DNA from: Lanius collurio
Lineage: Eukaryota; Chordata; Aves; Passeriformes; Laniidae
Direction of reading: 5' to 3'
Assembly: GCA_020086605.1 (NCBI GenBank)
Contig: JACBWW010000099.1
Coordinates: forward strand, 710,415-774,414
Length of the DNA stretch: 64,000 bases
Numbering within the stretch: position 1 is the stretch's first letter; every line of letters starts with the position of its first letter. Of the stretch, positions 1 to 63,289 are shown piece by piece. A program made the position numbers and the translations under genes. The notes below the pieces were generated by a model. It ran no database searches. It was given only the letters and a program-made list of their open reading frames with translations, and had not been told where the DNA came from.

Positions 1-2192
1 GGGGGGCTGTCCTTCCCAAGATGAGGGCAGCCGGGGGGCTGTGGTGGGCAGCCCCCTGCCCCCGTCCGCTCCGTTTTGGGGGGCTGGGGGGCTTCTGGCA
101 GCCCCCTTCCCTCCCTCCCTCTGCGTCCTCCCTCCCTTTCTCTCCCTTTCCTGTAACTTAAGCTTTTGTTGTGAGCAGGAGACCCGGGCTGCCGTGAAAA
201 GAGGGGGCCCCACCGCCTTTCAGAGCGTAATTGAAACCATTGCGGCTCCTGGCCGAGGGGGAAGGGCAGGGGGGGCTCCAAAATCAAAGCCTGGGGGGGA
301 AAGACGGGACACACGATGCTGCCGGGCCCCCCTCCCCGCCAGCCTCTCCGGCCCGGACGTGCCGGGTGTCCCCGCGGGGCTGGCCGGGGCTCTCCCCGCT
401 CCCGGGGCTGGCGGAGGCTCCGGGGGTGCTGTGGGGTGAGGCGGTGAGATGGGAGCCAGGGCCGGCTGTCCTCGATGGGGCATCCAGGGGTGCTGCCTTT
501 GGGCCCCGCCGTGTGCCCGGGCACGGCCGGGGTCGGTGGGTGGAGAGGGGCTGGCACGGCGCCGGCGGTGGGGCCGAGCCCGGAGCCCGGCCAGCGCTGC
601 CTCCGGCCCGCTCCCGCTCCCGTTCCCGCTCGCCGGCTGCAGTGGGAACGCGGGGCGGCTGCTCCGGCTGCAGCTCCCCTCGGCCCTGTGGCGGCAGGGT
701 CTGGTCGGGTGACCCCCGCCGTGTCCCCCAGGCCCACAGGGACAGGGACGGAGGGGTGCAGGGGTGTCTGCACAGCCACGTGGATCTTGGCTTCCGAAAC
801 ACTTCGGATTTTGGCTTCTTTCTGGAGATGGGGGGGCTTCACTTCCAGAAGGGGTTGCAGAGGCTGTCTCCGTGCTCCCTGTCCTCCTGGGTGCTGGTGG
901 CTCAGGACAAGGGTCCCCAGACCCACTGGGACATGGTTCCTCCTAGAGTGGGTGCCAAGCCCTCCGGGGGAGAGTGAAACCCAGAGCAGACCCACCAGTC
1001 AGCCCCAAAAGGAACCCCTGGGTGGGCTGGGGATGTCAGGGGACACCCCAAGGAGGCAGCCAGTGGGGTGCTGCCTGCTCAGGGGTGTCCCCTCATAGAG
1101 ATATTCAGGGTGGCCAGGGAATCCTGTTGATACCACTTATCCCTGTCACCAGGTTCCCAGCCCCATCCCCAGGCCCTGCCAGGGGCATGAGGGGTGGCAG
1201 AGGGTGCTGCCCCCTCCCCAAAGCTTCCCAGAGGGCACTGGGGTTGGTGTCCTTGGGTGAAGACAAGGACCAACACTTGCACCCAGTGGGAGAGGGTGGG
1301 TGCTGCCCAGACTGGGCTTTACTGGGAGTATGGGGCTAAACCCAGCTCTTTCCCCCAGCTCCCCTTCATGTCCTCACAGAGCTGCTTAGGGTGGGGGGCA
1401 CCCAGGACTCCCAATCCTCCCACTGCTCCACTCTCACTTCATCGCAGTACAGCACTGGCAGAGGCGTGTGGACATTTCCAGGGTATTTTCAGTCCCCTGC
1501 TCCCAGCACCCAAGGGGGAGGTCTGTGGGCACCGCCACCTCCAAGAGGCGGTGCTCCCATGGTGGAGCAGAACATGGTGCCCATGCTACCCCCCTCCCTG
1601 GGATTCCTCCAGCACCATGAGGTGCCAGGGTGCTTGTGGGGTCCTCCCTGCACCCATCAAGGCCAGGGATGGGGGCCCTCGGACCCCCAGCAGGACCCTA
1701 GCTCAGCTACAGGCTGGTGGCCTCTTTCTGGACAGGTGCCCTGGGGGTGACACTGGGGGCAGCACCATAGCTGGCACAGGCCCCGTGCATGGCCCCATGC
1801 AGGGCTGGTGGCCAGCACCAGTCTGGAGGACTATGCTTTGAGGGGGCACTGGCAACACCAGTTTGCACTACGTGTCCCTTAGGGATGGGCACACAGGATG
1901 GCAGAGCAGAAGTGGGGAGTGGAGGGGCTGTGGCAGGCGATGCCAGGCAGGATGGGGACCCTGGGGGTCCCCCAGGAGCACAGAGGAAGGGAAGGGCCCC
2001 CCGGCCCTGCCCTCGGCTTTGTTTCACACTTAAGAGCCTCTAATTAAAACCAGGCACAAAGGCCCTGGCTGGCGGCAGGCGTGAGGTGCCAGCAGAGGAC
2101 GGGGGTCTGTCACCAAGGGAACAGGAGGGACACAGGGTCCTGGGCATGGGCACTGTGGGGCCCTGCACACATGGGCATGAGCGGGCACACGA
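1..2192. other. GC-rich upstream flank without a recognisable gene
   Basis: The stretch is G/C-rich, with higher CpG density at about 180-730. Open frames exist on both strands but none has domain-like composition, consistent splice sites or a protein I recognise. The codon content follows base composition. The stretch 150-250 (around GTAATTGAAACC) looks less GC-biased and could be a conserved non-coding patch, but this is a guess. Confidence 0.5.
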
Positions 2193-2209
2193 GTGAACAC
2201 ACACATACA

Positions 2210-2245
<36 letters not shown>

Positions 2246-2522
2246 CACACAGTGTGCACACACAGACACTGCACACACGAGTGCAGAGACTGCACACACA
2301 GTGCGCACACACACACACATAGTGCACACACACAAACACACTGACACTGCGCACACACACACAAGTGCACACACAGACAGACACTGCACACATGCACAGG
2401 AGTGCACACACACACGAGTACACACACAGACACTGCACACACACACAGGAGTGCACACACACACGAGTACACACACACACACACACACGAGTGCACACAC
2501 AGACACTGCACACATGCACAGG

Positions 2523-2564
<42 letters not shown>

Positions 2565-2680
2565 TGCACACACAGACACTGCACACATGCACAGGAGTGC
2601 ACACGCACAAACACACAGACTGACACAATGCACACACACAAACACATGCGTGCACACACACTGACCCAGACACATGCAGA
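2193..2680. repeat. Compound CA/GT microsatellite and minisatellite
   Basis: About 490 bp of almost pure CA-rich DNA. Pure (CA)n runs alternate with a higher-order unit of roughly 35-60 bp. The unit is recognised by GTGCACACACAGACACTGCA, often followed by CACATGCACAGGAGT. The long frames seen on both strands here are translations of the repeat (Cys-Val or His-Thr runs), not genes. Confidence 0.95.
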
Positions 2681-3149
2681 CATGCTCTCTACCCTGTGGG
2701 CTAGGGAGAGTAGTGCTCAGGCCTGGTTTGTACTGGTCTAAACTGGTCCAATGGTCTGCAGTGGCTCCGTGGGTGGGAGGGGTCTGTGAGCAGCACTGCC
2801 CGGGGGGCTGGGAGGCAGAGATGAGCCCTGGGGTGCCCGTGGGGTGAGCCAAGCCCTAGGGCACCTGTGGGGTGAGCCCTGGGGTGTCCCAGCCCTGTGG
2901 GCAGACTGGGAGGCAGCGGGCCCAGCTTTAGCCAACAACCACAGAGGGTCCCTGGCTGGGACCAGGGGGCTGGCAAGTGACCCCGAAAGTGGCTGTGAGG
3001 AGCTGGGGGATGACCCCCCACCCCCAACATGGGTCTGGCTGCCTGGATCCCTCGGGGTGGGGAGACCCCAATGCCACGGAGTTCCCCAAAGCCACCCCCG
3101 GTGGCGGCAGGGCACGGAGCCCACCGGGGCGGGCGCAGGGGAAAGTGGC
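2681..3149. other. GC-rich flank, no gene seen
   Basis: No recognisable gene. Contains the short tandem repeat listed at 2821-2901. The rest is G-rich unique-looking sequence. Confidence 0.45.
2821..2901. repeat. Three-unit degenerate tandem repeat
   Basis: Three units of 24-29 bp starting at 2821, 2845 and 2873. Each starts with TGAGCC and ends with GTGGGG or GTGGG. Confidence 0.6.
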
Positions 3150-3350
3150 TTAAGCACACCTTGACCTTGCTGGCGGGGGAGGGATCCCCTCGGCTTGTCC
3201 GACACATCTCCTGCCAGCGCCGGCATTGAGAGCGCGCGAGCCCGCGCTCGGAGGAGCCGGCATGAAAAGGCAGCTTAGGCATCTCCTGCTGCGAGAGATG
3301 GATTAGGGCCTTCGGGGAGGCCGGGGACAGCCAGCGCCACCGCCACCGTG
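3150..3350. promoter_or_regulatory. Candidate CpG-dense regulatory element upstream of GPATCH8
   Basis: A CpG-rich patch with a match to an ERR/SF-1 half-site (TGACCTTG, 3162-3169), a perfect 7-bp hairpin (GAGCGCG 3230-3236, CGCGCTC 3243-3249, 6-nt loop), two copies of GCCGGCAT flanking the hairpin, and GGATTAG at 3300. No open frame explains it. An enhancer or a small unannotated promoter is an inference. Confidence 0.3.
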
Positions 3351-4249
3351 CCGTGACGGCCGCGTGCCGGCGGCCAGGCCGCACAGCCGGGCTGGGCACA
3401 GCGGGCACACGGCCGCTGCCCCATGGCACCGTCCCGCTGGGACACGTGGGCAGCGGGGTGGCAGCCTGGGGGTCCCCGAAATGGAGTGTGGAAAGTGCCG
3501 AGGGCTGTCCCAGCAGGGAGGGGACACCCGGGACTGGCAGCCCCGGCCCCCCTGCGGGTCCCCCTGGCCCGGCTGCAGCTGTCACTGTGTCAGGGCTCGG
3601 GTATTTTTAGAGCCGCCCGGGGACCGCAGTGACCATTTCTGCCCATGGAGGAATCGGGGAGGGGAGGGAATGGGCACAAGTTTTCCTTTTTGCTCTGCTT
3701 TGGGGTTGGAAATGCTCTCTAAGTCCCCAGGGAAGCACCTGGAGCTGGCAATGGGTCCCCATGGGGTGCAGGGACCCCATATTGTGGGGGTGGGCATGGT
3801 ATGACCATCTCGGCTCTGTCCCCATGCTGGGTTGGGGTCTGTGTTCCCGGGGCAGTGACAGTGATGCCCTACAGGGACAGCCTGGAGCTCTGGGTGCCCC
3901 CTGGGAACTGTTCATGCTCTGTGGGGTGGCCCCTGTGGTGGAAGTACAGGAGGGATGGGGTGCCCCCTTGGCCATCCCTCCCTCTCCCAGGAACAGCTGT
4001 GCCCCCGGCTGGGGGCAGGGGACCTGCCAGCACTGGGCATGTGACAGGAGGTGACAGAGCTGCTATTTATACCCTCCTGTGTCAGGGCTGGGTGTGGGGA
4101 CACCAGTGAGCCCATGCCACTGGCCTGTGGTCCCTCTCAGGGTCCCCTGAGTGCTCATCTGTCCCCTGGCACCAACCAAACCCCCCTGTAGGGTGGGGTG
4201 GGCTCAGTACGACCAGAAGTGTCACACTTCGTGGTGTCACACAGCCACC
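3351..4249. other. GC-rich flank, no gene seen
   Basis: Nothing coding is recognisable. A near match to a MEF2 site (CTATTTATAC, 4063-4072) and a similar AT patch at about 3600 (GTATTTTTAG) stand out from the GC-rich background but are weak evidence. Confidence 0.4.
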
Positions 4250-4450
4250 CCAACTGTCCCCAGCCCAGTGGGGGCACAGAGCTGACACAGGGACATTGAG
4301 CTGTCCCCATGCCCAATGGGGACAGAGTTATCCCTGTGCCCAGTGTGGAAACTGAGCTGTCCCTGTGTCTGACAGTGGCATGAAGCTGTTCCTAACAAGG
4401 ATACTGAGTTGTCCCTGTGCCCAGTGGGACACGGAGCAGTCCCTGTGCCA
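4250..4450. repeat. Degenerate minisatellite
   Basis: About five imperfect units of 27-40 bp share the pattern GAGCTGTCCCTGTGCCCAGT followed by a GGGACA-like end. They are most alike at 4299-4330, 4331-4365 and 4400-4440. Divergence is high. Confidence 0.55.
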
Positions 4451-5611
4451 GTCCCTCCAGGCTAGAGGGTACCAGAGTGGGGCAGATGTGTCCCCCAACA
4501 GCCACAGGTCCTGGTGAGCCCATCCCCAGCAGCACAGGCCCTCGATGTGGGGCGATGCCAAATCGGGGGGCATTAATGCCCGGCCTCCCTCCTGCTCCTG
4601 TGGCAGCGGGGCTGGGGAGCACAGCCCGGAGAGGGGCCCCAGAGAAGAGGGGCCCTGGTGGATGCAGAGAGGGGCCTCTGCCCATGCTGGGGTCTGAGGT
4701 CCCATGGCCTGGGGACACTGTGCCCCTCGGGCACCTCAGGCAGAGAAGCCCAGGGACTGTCCCAGCTCACCCCTATGGCACCAAGGGACACAAGCAGGGC
4801 TGAGAGGCCTTGGGCAGCACTATGGGCATTCAGCCCCCCGAGCATCTCTGCCCTGAGCTCAGCACCCCTGGAGTGCCAGGTTCCCAAAGCCCAGGCAGGC
4901 AGAGCTGGGTGCCCCCCACCCATGGATGATGATGAGCACCAGCTTTGTGCACCCAGCGGGGTGGGGGGATGTTGAGATGGAGCAAAGGACACCACCACAG
5001 CTGGGTCCTGCCAAGGGGGCTGCCACTCTCCCCAGGGGTACCCACACTCCCTGTTCCAGGTTCATTCTACCTTGACACAGCCCCATCTCCCTGCAGGGCC
5101 TTGTATGCCCAGCACCCCATGGTGGGTGGGAGTCCAAGGGGAGGGTGGGTGTCCCAATGACCACTGGGGTGGGGCAGGAGCTCCCTGTTGTGGGCACAAC
5201 CCCTGCACTGGGCCCAAGGGTGCCCACCATGGCCCACAGGTGGGTTGGGCTGCAGGACACTTGTGTCCATTTGACCAGGTCACCACAAGGGCTGCTCCAC
5301 AGGGTGTGGCCTCATTCCCTGGGCAGGGGTCCCAGGTCCAATCCTGTCCACCTGGACCCAGCTGGGTGCTTTGGGAGGACAAGGAGAGGATTACAGACCT
5401 GACATGGGACACTGGGGTTTTTGTGGCACATTGAGCAGACAGGCAGAGCATCAACAGGACTTTCTTAGGGCAGTGAAGAGGAAATTCACTATTGTTTCTG
5501 CCCAGCAAAGGCTCTCACAGCCACCCTGCAATGCAGAGGTCCCAGCTCCCAGCCAGTCCCAGCAAGTCCTTCGCAGCACACAGGGCTGGCTGGTCCTGGG
5601 AGAGAGCCACG
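4451..5611. other. GC-rich flank, no gene seen
   Basis: Short frames on both strands have compositions that follow the GC bias. I see no repeat family, RNA gene or conserved domain. Confidence 0.4.
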
Positions 5612-5830
5612 ATTAGAATCATAGGATGTTAAGGGGTTGGGATGGACCTTAAAGACCATCTAGTCCCACCTCCCCTCCATGGGCAGGCATACCTCCCCCT
5701 AGATCAGGTTGCTCAAGGCCTTACCCAGCCTGGCTTTAAGCACTGCCAGGCTTGGGGCATCCATAACCTCCCTTTCTTGGGAAGTTTTAATTTCCAGGCA
5801 ATCCTGGGGGCATTCCCACAGGGCTGCTGT
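5612..5830 (-). mobile_element. CR1 LINE relic, 3' end, antisense
   Basis: Starts with the reverse complement of the CR1 tail (GATTAGAATCATAGGATG, then GGACCTTAAAGACCATCTAG) and continues through the diagnostic CR1 3' UTR (CATGGGCAGG, then AGATCAGGTTGCTCAAGGC). It is diverged and truncated at its 5' end. Confidence 0.85.
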
Positions 5831-6299
5831 GGTGGGTCAGTGGGTTGAGCACAGCATTCCCTCCTAACAAGAGAGAGGCACATGTTCCACACAGAAGTTC
5901 TGGCAGCACAGGCCAGCCTGTGTCACTGTAGGAACAGATTGAGTCTAGAGCTACCCTGTGGAGCAGAAAGGACAACCACGGCTTCAGGACTCACTGCCTC
6001 GCTGCGCAGGGCACAGGTGTCCCCTGAGGGACAGGTCTGGTGGCACATGGAGGCACAGAGAACATACTGCAGCCAGCCCCGATCCGAGCTCCTCTCCCTC
6101 AGCCTGCCCTGACAGGCGGCAGAGGGCAGCAGGGCTCGGGCAGAGAGGCTGCTGCGGAGAGAGGGAAAGCAATGAATGGAGAGACAGATGGGATCCGTTT
6201 TTTCTGCTATCAGGGCGGGCGGAGGGCCGGCGACAACACGGCACTGTGCCCAGGGACAGCTGGTGACAGCTGTGCTGGGGGATGGAGGAGCAGAGGCCT

Positions 6300-6520
6300 C
6301 TGCAGACCCAGACCCAAACCTCAAACCTAGACGCAGATCTCAGCCGTAGCCCCCAAATCCAGACCCAGACCTAGATCCCACACCCAGCCAAGGCTCCCAA
6401 ATCCATTGCTCAGCCCCAAGCTGCCAGCCCTGGCCCCCAAATCCAGACCCAGATCTAGATCCTAGACCCGACCCCGATCCCAAAACCAGACCCAGACTCC
6501 AGCCCCTAACCTAGCACCCG
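6300..6520. repeat. Degenerate C/A-rich tandem repeat
   Basis: Short motifs of the type CCAGACCC, CCTAGA and CCCAAATCC recur. A longer unit starting CCCCCAAATCCAGACCCAGA occurs near 6350 and again near 6433, about 83 bp apart. It directly precedes the CpG island. Confidence 0.6.
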
Positions 6521-7424
6521 TCCCCAGCCCCCGCTACTGCCCACGGCTGCTGTGCCACCGCAGAGGACACGGCTGTGGCTGCAGGAGCGGGGCACACACT
6601 GCCCACTAAGGGACGAGGAGAGGCTCCTGCAGCCCAGCCGGGGCTGCAGCGCGGGGCTGGCTCTGAGCACCGCGATGCCGCTCAGGATTTGTGCTGGGCA
6701 CACCTCAGGGCTGGGCGCGGGCACTGTTACCCCATCAGGGCTCGCCCCCGGCCGTTCCCAGCGCCGAGGGGCTCCGGGCTGCCCTCAGCCACCCCCCGCG
6801 CGGGCCCCACCGAGCCGGCTCTACGCATGCGCCGCCCCGGCAGGCGGCACGACCCGCGGCGCACACCGGGGGGCGGTGGCGAGCCCGCGCTCCCATTGGC
6901 TCGCACGACCATCATTCAAGCGACTGGGGCAGCTCCCATTGGCTGGAGCTGGGAAGGCGGGAAGGCTGAAGCGGGGCTCCCGCTCTCTGCTCCCCGGGTC
7001 GAGCCCTCGCCGTGTGACGGCTTTACGCATGCGCGCAAACAGGGGGCGGGAAAGGGCGCCCCGCGCTGCCCTTCAGCTCGCGCCGTTATTGGCTGCTACA
7101 GGCACGCGCGTGCGCTTCTCGGGCCCTCATTGGTTGTCGGGCGCGCGCGTGTCGCCGCTCGCGCTGCTATTGGCCGCCGGGGTGTGCATGCGCGTTGCCA
7201 TCTGCAGCCAGATGCGCGAGGCTCGGCGGGACGTGACCCGTCGCGGCGTAGCCTTGAGGGCGCGACTGGCCGTGCGAGCCAGTTCTGTCCCCTCGGCGTG
7301 CCGACCCCCGCCGTGCCGCTGTCTGCGGGCCGGTCCTGCCGCCGCCGCCCCGCCGGGTCCCGCTGCAGTAGCCGCTTTTCTCCGCCGCTCCGCGCGGTGG
7401 CGCCGTCGTGAGGGAACCGCTCGT

Positions 7425-7465
7425 CGCCGATCACGTGACCCGCTTAGCTGCGCACGTGATCGGCG
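7425..7465. promoter_or_regulatory. Paired E-box inverted repeat in the promoter
   Basis: CGCCGATCACGTG (7425-7437) is repeated exactly in inverse orientation as CACGTGATCGGCG (7453-7465), with a 15-bp spacer. The two CACGTG cores are 21 bp apart, about two helical turns. CACGTG with a flanking T on the outside is bound by USF, MYC/MAX and MITF/TFE-family proteins. Function is inferred. Confidence 0.7.
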
Positions 7466-7568
7466 GGCGGCGCATGCGCGGTGTGGCGGGGGCGGTGCAG
7501 GCGGGCGGCGCTGAGGGCGGAGGCGGCGGCGGCCGGAGCGGGGCCGGGCCGGGTCGGGCCGGCGCGAA

Positions 7569-61174
<53,606 letters not shown>

Positions 61175-62207
61175 AGGACAAAATGAAGGAACCTCGGAGG
61201 AAGGAGAATATTTGGTGTTTTGGGAAGGGGTTGGAGTCGAGCCAGTGGGCAGGTGAGGCCTGAGCACTTCCTTTCACCCTTGAGCAGCCAAAGATGCCGA
61301 GGCTCGAGGGCTGGGCTGTTGGCTGTATCCACACCCAGGGATGTCTCGCTCCGGTGCCTCCGTGCACGCAGCAGCACCGCTCCAGAAGAACCATTTTTCA
61401 CCTTTGGAACAGCAAGACACTTGGAAAGGCTTTTTTTCCCCTGGATTCTTACACTTGGTCATCTTCCTTCTGCCACCTTGTATATGGTAAATGAAGTTTC
61501 ATAGACACTAATAGGTTCTCTAAAAATCCTTTTAATGAGGTCATCTAATTAAAATAGCATGATTGAATCTGGTGATGGAACATGGGGAGCTGTCGGCTGC
61601 GGAGGGGCTGGAGGCCTCAGTTTTCCAGCATTGCAGGAGGTTCCTTGGCCCCTGTCACTGCACATGTGGGTTTTTCTTGGTGTGAGCAGCAAAGGTGGAA
61701 GTAAGATCTCGGTGTAGAGGAGGAGCTCTGTGTGTGTGCCCAGAGCTCCCATCCTTCTCCATCCTGCATCCGCGTTCTCCCGCACCAGGCCCATGCCTGG
61801 ATATCCCAGACTGGAGAGAGGTTCTCGGGTTAGGGGTTGGAATTCCAGTCTGGGCTTTGACCAGTCTTCTCCTGAAAGGGGGAAAAAAATCACTCTGAAT
61901 TGTATCTTCTGTGGTGTTGGGGAAGAGGCACTGGGATGGGAGAGAGAAGGAAAATCCTGTTAGGAATTGAAGCAATACAGAGGACAGGGGAGCGCGGCCG
62001 GGGTGTAAAGCGTGTTCTTTCCTCTGTAACACTGATGGTTTCCTTATTAATTTATAGGATTTTTTTTTTTTAATGTAAAGAATTGCACTGAACTCTGTAA
62101 ACAAAGATGCTGCTTTTTGTAGCTCCTATCAAAGGTTACATTTGTAGTATATCGCAATAATATTTTTTACAGCCAGTTCTTAGTGGTACTTGTTCTGGTG
62201 GCTTCTG

Positions 62208-62215
62208 TGTAAATA
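62208..62215 (+). promoter_or_regulatory. Pumilio response element in 3' UTR
   Basis: TGTAAATA is an exact match to the Pumilio consensus UGUANAUA, placed in AT-rich, probably accessible UTR. Binding is inferred. Confidence 0.5.
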
Positions 62216-63023
62216 TGTTTGCTGTAGGTGACCCAAGACACCTGTAAAGGTTCAATTTATAGTTTCAGCTAGATGCAGAACAACTAAGCATGTATATTTT
62301 ATCAAGCTCATGTATTTTTGAAATTTTTATGTACTATAAAATGTAAAAACAATACAAAAAAAAAATCTCATTTAGAATTTTGCAGAAGAAAAAAAAACAA
62401 CAGGTGAGACTTGGGCAAGGTGAGGGGTGTGGGGGTAGCAGTGACTCTGGCAGGTAATGCTGCGTTCCTCCCTGCCATAGGAATGGGCACTGGAGCAGCC
62501 TGGGGAGCAGCAGGAATTCAGGCTGCTCCCAGAGTACACACAGCCCTTTTTTTCCCTTTTTTCCCCTTTTTCCTTCTCCCCTTTGGCAGTGGTTAGTGCA
62601 GACCGTGCTGGTGCCGGGGGAGCCTTGGGACTGTTCCCATCCCGCACACAGGGTCACCCCCAGTTACTCCCTGAGGGATTTCTTTCCCTGTTCTCCCGGC
62701 ATGGCCCCGGCTGCAGGCGGCACTGCCCGTGCGAGCTGCCCCACCCCAGCGCCGGGGATGTGCTGCTGCTGTCCCCTCTCGCCGGGCACTGCCGGTGTCA
62801 CAGCCCCTGGGGCACCACCGCTGGAGGGAGGGATTTCAGAGCAGTAGGAGGTGACATCCCTGTCCCCTTCCCCATCCTCGTCCTCTTCCCTGTCCTGTCC
62901 TGGAGCACAGCACGAGACCAGGCAGAGTCAAAGGATCAAAACCCCCTGAGCTCCCTCACTGTGTGAACGAGAAATTGGATCAGGTCAGAGTGACAGCAGT
63001 CACAAAAAAGGGACTCAATTTCC

Positions 63024-63031
63024 TGTAAATA
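63024..63031 (+). promoter_or_regulatory. Second Pumilio response element in 3' UTR
   Basis: Another exact TGTAAATA, about 230 bp before the predicted poly(A) signal. Two exact copies in one UTR make regulation by PUM proteins more plausible than one alone. Confidence 0.45.
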
Positions 63032-63194
63032 CCGAACAGTTCAGTGTTACTGTCAGAGCTGAGCTTCGTAGGGCTCTGTATCCCAGCCCTGTCATGCTGT
63101 GGACAGGGATTGTTTTTGGACTTCAGGATAGCGCTAAAATAATTAACCTGTCATTACTTAACGAGCATAAACAGACTGTATTTAACTTTGTCAC

Positions 63195-63223
63195 ATAAGA
63201 TATATATATAAATATATATATAT
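63195..63223. repeat. TA-rich simple repeat in 3' UTR
   Basis: ATATATATATAAATATATAT and neighbouring TA steps, about 30 bp before the poly(A) signal. Confidence 0.7.
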
Positions 63224-63253
63224 GCTGTAAAATGAGGGAAAAAAAACCTTTCT

Positions 63254-63259
63254 AATAAA
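63254..63259 (+). terminator. GPATCH8: Poly(A) signal of GPATCH8
   Basis: AATAAA is followed about 30-45 nt later by a GT-rich stretch (63290-63305), the usual downstream element. It follows a conserved-looking AT-rich tail with a TA repeat. It is the best candidate for the main 3' end. Confidence 0.7.
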
Positions 63260-63289
63260 CCAATGATTTGTGGAAAAAAAAGATGCAAT

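Larger units (their letters stand above)
61175..63280 (+). other. GPATCH8: GPATCH8 3' UTR
   Basis: About 2.1 kb from the stop codon to the predicted cleavage site after AATAAA at 63254. The stretch 62050-62360 is AT-rich and looks like conserved 3' UTR: it holds TGTAAATA at 62208 and ATGCTGCT at 62107 (a possible miR-15/16 and miR-103/107 seed match). A second TGTAAATA lies at 63024. The intervening 62400-62900 is GC-rich with no recognisable element. The end at 63280 is inferred. Confidence 0.75.

Noticed and set aside
231..1098. Frames of 170-250 aa on both strands in the upstream flank
   Set aside because: Compositions are Pro/Gly/Ala/Arg-rich as expected from GC content. I see no recognisable domain and no coherent exon-intron structure.
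2030..2852. Long Cys/Val-rich frames on the minus strand and His/Thr-rich frames on the plus strand
   Set aside because: They are translations of the CA/GT repeat. All frames of such a repeat stay open, and the products have no domain-like sequence.
6552..7514. 320-aa plus-strand frame across the promoter
   Set aside because: CpG islands rarely contain stops. It overlaps the CCAAT/NRF1 array and is unlike any protein I know.
62333..62400. A-rich stretches as the GPATCH8 poly(A) site
   Set aside because: There is no AATAAA or ATTAAA at the right distance. The canonical signal at 63254 with a GT-rich element fits better, although a minor end here is possible.
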